Positions 42,856 through 50,190 of a stretch of DNA of 64,000 nt are shown here, piece after piece. The notes under the pieces are model-generated. The model saw only the letters and a program-made list of their open reading frames with translations. It was not told the DNA's origin and did not search any database. How positions within the stretch are numbered: the stretch's first letter is position 1; each line of letters opens with the position of its first letter. The DNA comes from CADEDV01 sp964437415 (lineage in GTDB: Bacteria; Bacteroidota; Bacteroidia; Chitinophagales; Chitinophagaceae): positions 53,300 through 117,299 of the forward strand of contig CAYTGN010000009.1 of the NCBI GenBank assembly GCA_964437415.1, read 5' to 3'. The translations under genes were made by a program, and so were the position numbers.

Positions 42856-43722
42856 TTATTTAAAATTCTTCCGGAATGCATCCGGTGAAAGCCCTGTATG
42901 CCTTTTGAAGAACCTGATAAAGTAGGAGACATCCTCATAGCCTAGCTGATCAGCAATGTCTTTTACCTGGCTGGAAGTGGCGAGTAAATATCTTTTCCCT
43001 TCGAGAATGATCTGGTCATTGATGAGTTCTGAAACTGTTTTTCCAACAGATGCTTTGGCAATGGCATTCAACTGGTAGGGGGAGAGGTTTAACAGGCTGG
43101 CATATTGCGCAACATTCTTCATGTGGCTGATATTCGTTTCCAGCAACTGCATCAACTCGTCAAAGCGTTCCTGGGCGTAGCTGTTTTTTGTTTTTGCTAC
43201 TGCTTTCGGATTGTGGCTCTGCCGGATATACTCAATAAAGAACAGGTCAAGACCAGCTTTTATTGCTTCGGTGTACCCTTCCAGCTTAGCAGAATACTCT
43301 GTATAAATATTTGCAAGGGTGCTTTGCAGCTTCTGAAACTTAACCGATTCCAGTTCACAATAATTTTTGCTTGCTGCTTTTTTCCATCGCTGTTCGGTGA
43401 TACTGTTTTTGGGTTGGTAAAAAGAATGGTCAAATTCCATTAAAAAGCCGGTGATGCCTGCCTTAAGTTCCAGCCGGTGCACCTGTCCCGGACGAAGGAT
43501 GAAAACAGAATTGTCATGGACATTATACCGGGTGAAATCTATTTCATGAACACCTTTTCCTTTTTGTATGGCAAGTACAAAGAAGAAATTGTGTTTGTGC
43601 AAATCATGCGTTAAGTTCTTTCCCTTCAGCAATTCTTCCAGTTTGCGTATGCTGAACCGACCTGTATCGCTTTGGCTTATTGGGGACGCAGCCGTGATAT
43701 GTCTGACCGGAATTGCTTTCAC
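42856..43722 (-). CDS. AraC-family transcriptional regulator
   Basis: 288 residues from a GTG start. The N-terminal part is a cupin-like effector domain (HKHNFFFVLAIQKGKGVHEIDF). The C-terminal two helix-turn-helices are recognisable as LSPYQLNAIAKASVGKTVSELIND and VKDIADQLGYEDVSYFIRFFKRHTGLSPDAFR, the AraC signature. It is first in reading order of the minus-strand accessory group and may control the detoxification genes below it. A 14-base palindrome sits immediately before its start. Confidence 0.92.
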   Translation of the reverse strand: MKAIPVRHITAASPISQSDTGRFSIRKLEELLKGKNLTHDLHKHNFFFVLAIQKGKGVHEIDFTRYNVHDNSVFILRPGQVHRLELKAGITGFLMEFDHSFYQPKNSITEQRWKKAASKNYCELESVKFQKLQSTLANIYTEYSAKLEGYTEAIKAGLDLFFIEYIRQSHNPKAVAKTKNSYAQERFDELMQLLETNISHMKNVAQYASLLNLSPYQLNAIAKASVGKTVSELINDQIILEGKRYLLATSSQVKDIADQLGYEDVSYFIRFFKRHTGLSPDAFRKNFK

Positions 43723-43736
43723 GTAATTTAAATTAC
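43723..43736. promoter_or_regulatory. Palindrome at the AraC gene start
   Basis: GTAATTTAAATTAC, a perfect 14-base palindrome directly next to the GTG start codon. It may be an operator for autoregulation. AraC proteins usually bind direct repeats, so this is weak. Confidence 0.35.
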
Positions 43737-43816
43737 AGGGTTATTGCTTTTTGACAATAAACTTTTTTCATGGGTAGATGGCAAATGCAATACCGGTAGC
43801 TTATGATGAATAATCG

Positions 43817-44209
43817 TTACACTTCCATTAGTTTCTTCAGTTTCACCAGGTATTCTAATTCTTCTTCGTTGATCTTTCTCACACTTTCGGCAATATGCCG
43901 GGCACTGTTGAAGATGCGGACACGGGTGTGATGGTCTATGCTTTTTTCATTGTCTTTAAACCATGCCCGGAACATTTCCCAGGCTTCATCAGCATCAGTC
44001 ATGCTGTCTTCCAGCGCCTCAAATTCAAATTCGATCAGCCAGGCTCTGTCGGTGCCAAAGCGGTCGGTCTCATTGTCATAATGTTTCCAGGCAAACTGTA
44101 TCTCATCATGCAATTTTTCCCTTTCTTCCTTGCGGATATTTTTGTCGGCGGCGGCAATCGCATAAAACAGGTTGCCCAGTTCTTTGTAAAAACGTCTTGG
44201 ATCTTTCAT
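43817..44209 (-). CDS. TerB-like helical protein
   Basis: 130 residues, soluble and helical. MKDPRRFYKELGNLFYAIAAADKNIRKEEREKL has the acidic AAADKxIxxEE pattern seen in TerB/DjlA-type metal-binding helical domains. The end INEEELEYLVKLKKLMEV is also helical. Function unknown. Confidence 0.7.
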   Translation of the reverse strand: MKDPRRFYKELGNLFYAIAAADKNIRKEEREKLHDEIQFAWKHYDNETDRFGTDRAWLIEFEFEALEDSMTDADEAWEMFRAWFKDNEKSIDHHTRVRIFNSARHIAESVRKINEEELEYLVKLKKLMEV

Positions 44210-44345
44210 GGCACAAGTTTATGTGTTACTAAATTAAAACTTACTGAGAAAAGTCAGTTCCGGGCTTGTTTATCCTCAATCCACAGTTTCCCCACAACTC
44301 ATAGCTCCCGGCTCATGGCTCGAAGCTTCTTGCTAACTTGCGGCC

Positions 44346-45140
44346 ATGCAACAATACCTCGATCTGCTGAAGCATATTTTAGAGAATGGCGCTGATAAAA
44401 CCGATCGTACCGGCACCGGCACCCGGAGTGTGTTTGGCTATCAAATGCGGTTTGACCTGCAAAAAGGTTTCCCGCTGGTGACTACCAAAAAGGTGCACCT
44501 GAAAAGTATTATTTACGAACTACTCTGGTTTCTTCGGGGCGAAACCAATATTGCCTACCTGAAAGAACATGGTGTAAGCATCTGGAATGAATGGGCGGAT
44601 GACAACGGCGAACTGGGCCCTGTGTATGGCAAACAATGGAGAAGCTGGGAAGGCAAGGATGGCAAAGTGGTGGACCAGGTGAGTGAACTGATTGCACAGA
44701 TCAAGAAAAATCCCGACAGCCGGAGGCTTATCATCAATGCATGGAACGTGGCCGACCTGCCGGACATGGCGCTGATGCCCTGCCACACGATGTTTCAATT
44801 CTATGTGGCCAATGGAAAACTGAGTTGCCAATTGTATCAAAGAAGCGCAGATGTTTTTCTCGGTGTACCTTTTAATATTGCCTCGTATGCATTGCTTACG
44901 ATGATGATCGCACAGGTATGTGACCTGGAGCCGGGAGAATTCATTCATACATTCGGTGATGTGCATATTTACAATAACCACATGGAGCAGGTGAACCTGC
45001 AACTGGGCCGTGAACCTTTTCCTTTGCCTTCCATGAAGCTGAACCCCGCGGTGAAAAACATTTTTGATTTTAAGTTTGAAGATTTTTCATTAGATAATTA
45101 TCAAAGTCATCCGGCTATTAAAGCTCCTGTTGCGGTATAG
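44346..45140 (+). CDS. thyA: Thymidylate synthase
   Basis: 264 residues, the same length as E. coli ThyA. The catalytic Cys is C146 in ALMPCHT, and dUMP/folate contacts are clear (RSADVFLGVPFNIASYA, GDVHIYNNH). It makes dTMP from dUMP, turning methylene-tetrahydrofolate to dihydrofolate, which folA nearby would recycle. TAACTTG ends 5 bases before ATG, suggesting a leaderless transcript. Confidence 0.97.
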   Translation: MQQYLDLLKHILENGADKTDRTGTGTRSVFGYQMRFDLQKGFPLVTTKKVHLKSIIYELLWFLRGETNIAYLKEHGVSIWNEWADDNGELGPVYGKQWRSWEGKDGKVVDQVSELIAQIKKNPDSRRLIINAWNVADLPDMALMPCHTMFQFYVANGKLSCQLYQRSADVFLGVPFNIASYALLTMMIAQVCDLEPGEFIHTFGDVHIYNNHMEQVNLQLGREPFPLPSMKLNPAVKNIFDFKFEDFSLDNYQSHPAIKAPVAV

Positions 45141-45226
45141 TTATTGGGAAGAATAAGAAATGTGGAATAAGAAATAAGGAATGAGAAAGTAGTGCGGTTT
45201 CGTTAAATTCGGAGAAACTTTATTGT

Positions 45227-45607
45227 ATGGAAAATTCAAACCCGAAATATGACCTGGAAGACAGGTTGGTTGATTTTGCCTGTATCTGTCTTGAAATATG
45301 CGACCTTTTGCCAAATACGAAAGCAGGTCAGAACTTGCAATTCCAACTTTCAAAAAGCGGCACTGCCTCAGCCCTTATTTATGGCGAGGCGCAGGCGGCA
45401 GAATCGAAGGCGGATTTTATTCATAAGATGAAAATGGTACTGAAAGAGATTAGGGAGTCTAGGGTGAATTTGAAAATAATAAAACGGAAGCCGCTGCTAC
45501 TGCATGAAAAAGTTGACCTTGCCTTTAACGAGGCCAGCCAGTTGATGGCCATTTTTCTGAAAAGCATCGAAACGGCAAAAAATAATATCGGGAAGCCCAA
45601 AAAGTAA
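45227..45607 (+). CDS. Four-helix bundle protein (23S rRNA intervening-sequence protein family)
   Basis: 126 residues. LVDFACICLEICDLLPNTKAGQNLQFQLSKSGTASALIYGEAQAAES is the family core. Such proteins were first seen encoded in intervening sequences of 23S rRNA genes but commonly stand alone in Bacteroidota. Function unproved. Between thyA and folA, flanked by simple-word spacer tracts. TAAATTCG (45204-45211) may be its -7 box. Confidence 0.88.
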   Translation: MENSNPKYDLEDRLVDFACICLEICDLLPNTKAGQNLQFQLSKSGTASALIYGEAQAAESKADFIHKMKMVLKEIRESRVNLKIIKRKPLLLHEKVDLAFNEASQLMAIFLKSIETAKNNIGKPKK

Positions 45608-45654
45608 AGGCAACTTCCTCATTTCTTATTTTATATTTCTAATTTCTTATTTCA

Positions 45655-46146
45655 ATGACTATCTCTCTTATTGTCGCCGCTGCCACCAACAACGCCATTG
45701 GCAAAGACGGTAAAATGCCCTGGCATTTACCCAATGATATGAAGCATTTCAAAAATACCACCTGGGGCATGCCGGTGCTAATGGGACGGAAGACTTTTGA
45801 ATCATTGGGAAAACCCCTGCCCGGACGAAAAAATATTGTGATCAGCCGGCAGGCTGATTTTAAGCCCGATGGGGCTGTGGTAGTTTCAACCATTGATGAT
45901 GCACTTTTCCTCGTGAAGGAAACGGATGCGAAAGAAGCTATGGTGATCGGCGGGGGAGAGATATACAAAACACTTTTTGAGAAAGCCAAACGTATCTACC
46001 TGACAAGGGTGGAGGCCGAGCCGGAAGCTGATACTTATTTTCCTGCTATCCATCCTTCGCAATGGCGATTAGTGAGCCAGAAAGATCATGAAGCAGATGA
46101 GAAGAATGCGTATAATTATTCGTTCCAGGTGTGGGAGAGGGTTTGA
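45655..46146 (+). CDS. folA: Dihydrofolate reductase
   Basis: 163 residues. ISLIVAAATNNAIGKDGKMPWHLPNDMKHFK has the active-site Asp and Met20-loop-like residues, and VLMGRKTFESLGKPLPGRKNIV binds NADPH. It regenerates tetrahydrofolate after ThyA. It is the target of trimethoprim in other bacteria. The stop is followed by simple-word tracts. Confidence 0.96.
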   Translation: MTISLIVAAATNNAIGKDGKMPWHLPNDMKHFKNTTWGMPVLMGRKTFESLGKPLPGRKNIVISRQADFKPDGAVVVSTIDDALFLVKETDAKEAMVIGGGEIYKTLFEKAKRIYLTRVEAEPEADTYFPAIHPSQWRLVSQKDHEADEKNAYNYSFQVWERV

Positions 46147-46343
46147 GGAAAATGAGAAATTAGAAATAAGTAATAAGTAATAAGGAATGTGAAAGTGTGA
46201 TAAGGTTTTAATTCAGTGCCTGCCTGCCGGTAGGCAGGTTTCTGTGTCTCAGTGGCAAATACAATAACCGCAGAGACGGTGAGGCGTTGAAGATATTTTC
46301 TCATTTCTTATTTCGCATTCCTCATTCCTTATTCTTTATTTTG
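46145..46343. repeat. Simple-word tracts and palindrome between folA and the methyltransferase gene
   Basis: Near-tandem AAATAAGTAATAAGTAATAA (from 46164) at one end, CTTATTTCGCATTCCTCATT at the other (from 46307), with the near-palindrome CCTGCCTGCCGGTAGGCAGG at 46219-46238. The two tracts are roughly inverted with respect to each other. Similar words lie at 45150-45185 and 45618-45655. Confidence 0.6.
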
Positions 46344-46347
46344 CTCC

Positions 46348-47145
46348 ATGTATTCCCGACCGCAGTTAGCTTTAAAATATCTCCATTATTATTTTACCGC
46401 CCTCAACAGCAAAGGTCACGGCACCCATTCACCGTTCATTTTTCATTTTATCACCGAAGTATTGAATGATAAAACGATTTATGCTGAATACGCAAGGGTA
46501 GAAGCCTTGCGAAAGCAGTTGCTCACTGATCAAATCATGCTGACCATTGATGATTTCGGCGCCGGTTCAACTGTCAGCAAATCTAACCGGCGGACGGTGG
46601 CTTCCATTGCTAAGAATGCCGCTAAGCCAAAAAAATTCGGGCAGTTATTGTTCAGGATGGCCAAAACCTACCAGCCGAAAACCATTCTTGAATTAGGTAC
46701 ATCACTCGGCATCAGCACGGCTTATTTATCATTGGCAAACCCGGTTGCAAGGGTCATTACACTGGAAGGTTCAACGGCTGTCGCTGATAAGGCCAGGCAA
46801 AACTTTCAAACACTTCATCTCAATAACATTTCATTGATTGAGGGAAATTTTGATATGAAGTTAGAGTCTGTGGTTTGTGGACTATCGTCTGTGGACTGTT
46901 GCTTTATTGACGGCAACCACCGCAGGGAACCGACCGAAAGATATTTTCAGCAGTTATTGCCTAAGCTAAATAATGATTCCATACTTATTTTCGACGACAT
47001 CCACTGGAGCCGGGAAATGGAAGAGGCTTGGGAAACCATTAAAAAGCATCCATCCGTCCGCTGCACGGTTGATCTTTTTTTTATCGGAATCGTTTTCGTA
47101 AGAAAAGAGTTCAAAGAAAAGCAGCATTTCAGCATCCGGTTTTAA
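46348..47145 (+). CDS. Class I SAM-dependent methyltransferase (O-methyltransferase-like)
   Basis: 265 residues. SAM motif I is TILELGTSLGISTAYLS, with acidic motif II VITLEGS, and CCFIDGNHRREPT followed by DDIHWSREMEEAW resembles the metal-binding region of class I O-methyltransferases. Substrate unknown. Residues about 173-184 (SVVCGLSSVDC) are encoded by a simple-word tract and interrupt the usual step from strand to CFIDG. Confidence 0.8.
   Translation: MYSRPQLALKYLHYYFTALNSKGHGTHSPFIFHFITEVLNDKTIYAEYARVEALRKQLLTDQIMLTIDDFGAGSTVSKSNRRTVASIAKNAAKPKKFGQLLFRMAKTYQPKTILELGTSLGISTAYLSLANPVARVITLEGSTAVADKARQNFQTLHLNNISLIEGNFDMKLESVVCGLSSVDCCFIDGNHRREPTERYFQQLLPKLNNDSILIFDDIHWSREMEEAWETIKKHPSVRCTVDLFFIGIVFVRKEFKEKQHFSIRF
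46866..46899. repeat. In-frame simple-word tract in the methyltransferase gene
   Basis: Imperfect tandem words GTCTGTGG...GTGGACT...GTCTGTGGACTGT encode SVVCGLSSVDC. Comparable words (for example in spacers of TAGTTCATGG type) occur between genes. Confidence 0.55.
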
Positions 47146-47190
47146 AAATCACTATCTTCAAAGCGGATTCTATAATTGAATTTTTTGGCT

Positions 47191-48327
47191 ATGACAATCG
47201 GAGTATTGAAAGAACCCGTTCCTGAAACAAGAGTATCCTTATTAGCTGAATCAGCGGCTGCGCTAACCAAAAAAGGTATCACCGTGTTGGTGGAGTTCGG
47301 CGCCGGCGATGAAGCCTTTTGCGATAATGCAGAGTATGAAGCAGCCGGCGCACTTATCAAAAGCAGGAGCGAAGTGTTGCAGGCAGCAGATATAATTGTC
47401 TCCATTCATCAGCCCGCCCAATCTGAAATCCAGAATCTAAAATCCCTGTCTGTCGGGCAGGCAGGAAAAATCCTCATTGGTGTTTACCAACCTCTCTTTA
47501 ACCCCGGTCAAATGAAGGAATGGGCAGCAAGCGGCCTCACCACTTTCTCATTAGACATGCTGCCCCGCACCACGAGGGCACAGGCAATGGATGTGCTGAG
47601 TTCACAAGGGAATATTGCCGGGTATAAAGCAGTGCTCACTGCCGCCAATGTTTACGGAAGATATTTTCCCATGTTCATGACCGCAGCGGGAAGCATCAAG
47701 CCGGCAAAAGTGCTGATACTTGGTGCAGGAGTGGCAGGATTGCAGGCCATTGCAACTGCAAAAAGATTGGGCGCCGTGATCGAAGTCTTTGACACAAGAC
47801 CGGCAGTGAAAGAAGAAGTGATGAGCCTTGGCGCTAAATTCGTAGAAGTGGAAGGCGCTGCCGATGCCAGCAAAGCCGGTGGCTATGCGGTGGAGCAAAC
47901 GGAAGAGTATAAACAAAAACAACAACAGAAAATAGCAGAGAGCATTGCCAAAGCAGATATTGTGATCACCACGGCACAGATACCCGGCAAAAAAGCGCCG
48001 ATACTGATCACCGAGGAAATGATGAAGGCAATGCGTAATGGATCAGTCATCATTGATATTGCTGCTGCCACCGGTGGCAATACACCCTTCACCAAAAATA
48101 ATGAAACGGTGAATGTGGGCGGGGTAACGATTGTGGGCAATTCTTACCTGCCTTCTACGATGCCTTCCGATGCCAGCAAAGTGTATGGCAAAAATGTGCT
48201 GAATTTTCTGCAACTGATCACCGATAAAGAAAATAATATAAACCTGAACTGGGAAGACGACCTGGTAAAAGGTTGCTGCATCACACATAATGGGGATGTG
48301 GTGCATGAGAGAGTCAAAGGGAATTAA
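47191..48327 (+). CDS. pntA: NAD(P) transhydrogenase alpha subunit, soluble part (PntA1)
   Basis: 378 residues from MTIGVLKEPVPETRVSLLAE, which matches the family start better than the upstream frame start at 47176. NAD-binding GAGVAGLQAIATAKRLGAV, RPAVKEEV, and the C-terminal half up to VVHERVKGN form domain I, in the cytosol. Together with the two next genes it makes proton-translocating transhydrogenase, which forms NADPH at the expense of the proton gradient. Split alpha is usual in many bacteria. Residues 79-92 (EIQNLKSLSVGQAG) are encoded by a simple-word tract joined to a palindrome. Confidence 0.95.
   Translation: MTIGVLKEPVPETRVSLLAESAAALTKKGITVLVEFGAGDEAFCDNAEYEAAGALIKSRSEVLQAADIIVSIHQPAQSEIQNLKSLSVGQAGKILIGVYQPLFNPGQMKEWAASGLTTFSLDMLPRTTRAQAMDVLSSQGNIAGYKAVLTAANVYGRYFPMFMTAAGSIKPAKVLILGAGVAGLQAIATAKRLGAVIEVFDTRPAVKEEVMSLGAKFVEVEGAADASKAGGYAVEQTEEYKQKQQQKIAESIAKADIVITTAQIPGKKAPILITEEMMKAMRNGSVIIDIAAATGGNTPFTKNNETVNVGGVTIVGNSYLPSTMPSDASKVYGKNVLNFLQLITDKENNINLNWEDDLVKGCCITHNGDVVHERVKGN
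47425..47465. repeat. In-frame word tract plus palindrome in pntA
   Basis: GAAATCCAGAATCTAAAATC (47425-47444), then the near-palindrome CCTGTCTGTC...GGCAGG (47445-47465), a degenerate copy of the 8971-8986 and 46219-46238 element. Encodes a 14-residue insert between conserved strands. Confidence 0.7.
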
Positions 48328-48344
48328 AACGTAATACCTATTTT

Positions 48345-48653
48345 ATGGAATCAATCTTACATTGGATTTCTGCCAACGAGCAAATGATCTACATCCTGGT
48401 GCTGGTGATCTTTCTCGGCTTTATTGTGATAAGCCGTGTGCCTGCGGTGTTGCATACACCATTAATGAGCCATGCCAATGCGATTAGCGGCGTGGTGATC
48501 ATGGGAGCTATCATTGTGGTCGGCCGTGCTGATGCTGACAACTATGTAGCGTTGGCTCTTGGTTTCCTTGCTGTGTTTCTCGGTACGCTCAACGTAGTGG
48601 GTGGGTTTGTGGTCACGGACAGGATGCTGGAAATGTTTAAAAAGAAAAAATAA
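48345..48653 (+). CDS. NAD(P) transhydrogenase alpha subunit, membrane part (PntA2)
   Basis: 102 residues with three hydrophobic segments: MIYILVLVIFLGFIVISRVP, ISGVVIMGAIIVVGRA and ALALGFLAVFLGTLNVVGGFVV. It is the usual membrane segment (domain II) split from PntA, and ends TDRMLEMFKKKK. Directly after pntA by 17 bases. Confidence 0.94.
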   Translation: MESILHWISANEQMIYILVLVIFLGFIVISRVPAVLHTPLMSHANAISGVVIMGAIIVVGRADADNYVALALGFLAVFLGTLNVVGGFVVTDRMLEMFKKKK

Positions 48654-48690
48654 GGTTAAGTCAGCAATTGATTAGTCAAAAAAATAAAAG

Positions 48691-50103
48691 ATGGGAGTTT
48701 CATTATTAAGTCTCATTTATATTCTGGCAGCGATCACCTTCATCATGGGTTTGAAAATGATGTCGAATCCTGCGACGGCAAGAAAGGGAAACTTTATTGC
48801 CGGTGTAGGAATGACTGTTGCCATATTCGGAACCATTTTTTTATACCGAAATGAAGATGGCAGCCTGCTCGGAAATAAGACCTGGATATTTGCCGCATTG
48901 CTGGCAGGCACCGTGGCCGGTGTGTTGATGGCAAAGAAAGTGAAGATGACCGCCATGCCGGAAATGGTAAGTTTCTTCAATGGTATGGGTGGCGCCAGCG
49001 CTGCACTGATCTCTATTATAGAATTCAATCACCTGGCAGAGCTCGGTTTCCCCGAAACCATTGCATCTGGCGGCACCATGATCATCCTGTTTGCGGGACT
49101 TATTTTAGGCGCCGTTACTTTTTCGGGTAGCATGATCGCATGGGGCAAACTGAGCGGACGGGTTAAAGACTTTGCTTTCAGCGGACAGCATATTGTAAAT
49201 ATTGTGTTGCTTCTGATCAGTGTTGGTGTTGCCGCCTATATCAGTAATAATTTACAAGCGGATGCCACAGTACTTTTATTTTATGGTGTTTTACTGGCGT
49301 CTTTGATCTATGGAGTATTTTTTGTTTTCCCGATTGGCGGTGCGGATATGCCGGTGGTTATTTCACTGCTCAATTCGCTGAGCGGTATTTCTGCCGCCTG
49401 CGGTGGTTTCCTCTATAACAATAAAGTGATCCTTACGGGTGGTATTTTGGTTGGTGCTGCCGGAACCATTCTCACTATACTGATGTGTAAAGCGATGAAC
49501 CGTTCACTGACCAATGTGCTGATCGGTTCTTTCGGTGGCAGCAAAACAGGCGCTGATAAGAAAGAACAAGGTTCATATAAAGAGATTTCTCTCAATGATT
49601 CAGCGGTGGTGATGAGCTATGCAGGTAAGGTAATGGTTGTTCCGGGATATGGACTGGCTGTGGCGCAGGCGCAGCACACCTGTCATGAGTTACAAAAAAT
49701 GCTGGAAGCAAAAGGAGTGGAAGTAAAGTATGCCATCCATCCGGTGGCAGGCCGTATGCCAGGCCACATGAATGTGTTGCTGGCGGAAGCCGATGTGAGT
49801 TATGACAAGCTGATAGAAATGGAACAGGCCAATGATGAATTTCCTAATACAGATGTGGTGCTCATTCTCGGCGCCAATGATGTGGTCAATCCCGCAGCAA
49901 AATCTGATCCTTCATCACCTATTTATGGTATGCCGATACTCGATGTGGGACAGGCCAAAAATGTGATCGTGGTGAAAAGAAGTATGAAACCCGGTTATGC
50001 CGGCATCGAAAACGATCTCTTCTTCCAGCCCAAAACTTCCATGCTTTTTGGTGATGCGAAAAAAGTGTTGCAGGATTTGGTGACGGAGATTAAGAGTTTG
50101 TAA
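48691..50103 (+). CDS. pntB: NAD(P) transhydrogenase beta subunit
   Basis: 470 residues. The N-terminal half has about eight or nine membrane segments. The C-terminal NADP domain has the GYGLAVAQAQHTCHELQKML stretch and the KRSMKPGYAGIENDLFF loop. It completes the complex. A G/C palindromic repeat directly behind the stop may serve as terminator. Confidence 0.97.
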   Translation: MGVSLLSLIYILAAITFIMGLKMMSNPATARKGNFIAGVGMTVAIFGTIFLYRNEDGSLLGNKTWIFAALLAGTVAGVLMAKKVKMTAMPEMVSFFNGMGGASAALISIIEFNHLAELGFPETIASGGTMIILFAGLILGAVTFSGSMIAWGKLSGRVKDFAFSGQHIVNIVLLLISVGVAAYISNNLQADATVLLFYGVLLASLIYGVFFVFPIGGADMPVVISLLNSLSGISAACGGFLYNNKVILTGGILVGAAGTILTILMCKAMNRSLTNVLIGSFGGSKTGADKKEQGSYKEISLNDSAVVMSYAGKVMVVPGYGLAVAQAQHTCHELQKMLEAKGVEVKYAIHPVAGRMPGHMNVLLAEADVSYDKLIEMEQANDEFPNTDVVLILGANDVVNPAAKSDPSSPIYGMPILDVGQAKNVIVVKRSMKPGYAGIENDLFFQPKTSMLFGDAKKVLQDLVTEIKSL

Positions 50104-50136
50104 GCCTCCCCAAGCCCCTCCGAAGGAGGGGTTTTC
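50104..50136. repeat. Palindromic repeat after pntB, possible terminator
   Basis: CCTCCCC, AAG, then CCCCTCC-GAA-GGAGGGG (50115-50131) and TTTTC. It mirrors the copy before rplN. The stem with TTTT could terminate pntB transcription. Confidence 0.75.
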
Positions 50137-50178
50137 GAATCTCTAAAGCTGAAATAATCTTTTCTAAAAGTGGTTAAT

Positions 50179-50186
50179 TAAGTTTG
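50179..50186 (+). promoter_or_regulatory. Promoter -7 box of the NOL1/Sun methyltransferase
   Basis: TAAGTTTG, an exact TAnnTTTG match, ends 4 bases before the GTG start codon, implying a leaderless transcript. Confidence 0.65.
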
Positions 50187-50190
50187 CTTT

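Noticed and set aside
39091..43722. Recently acquired genomic island
   Set aside because: No integrase, tRNA boundary, direct repeats or obvious composition shift could be seen; it would need a compositional calculation.
45227..45607. IVP gene as sign of a nearby 23S rRNA intervening sequence
   Set aside because: No rRNA sequence is present; the family commonly stands alone in Bacteroidota.
46145..46343. Insertion sequence remnant
   Set aside because: No transposase fragment, no clear terminal inverted repeats with target duplication; only simple words and one palindrome.
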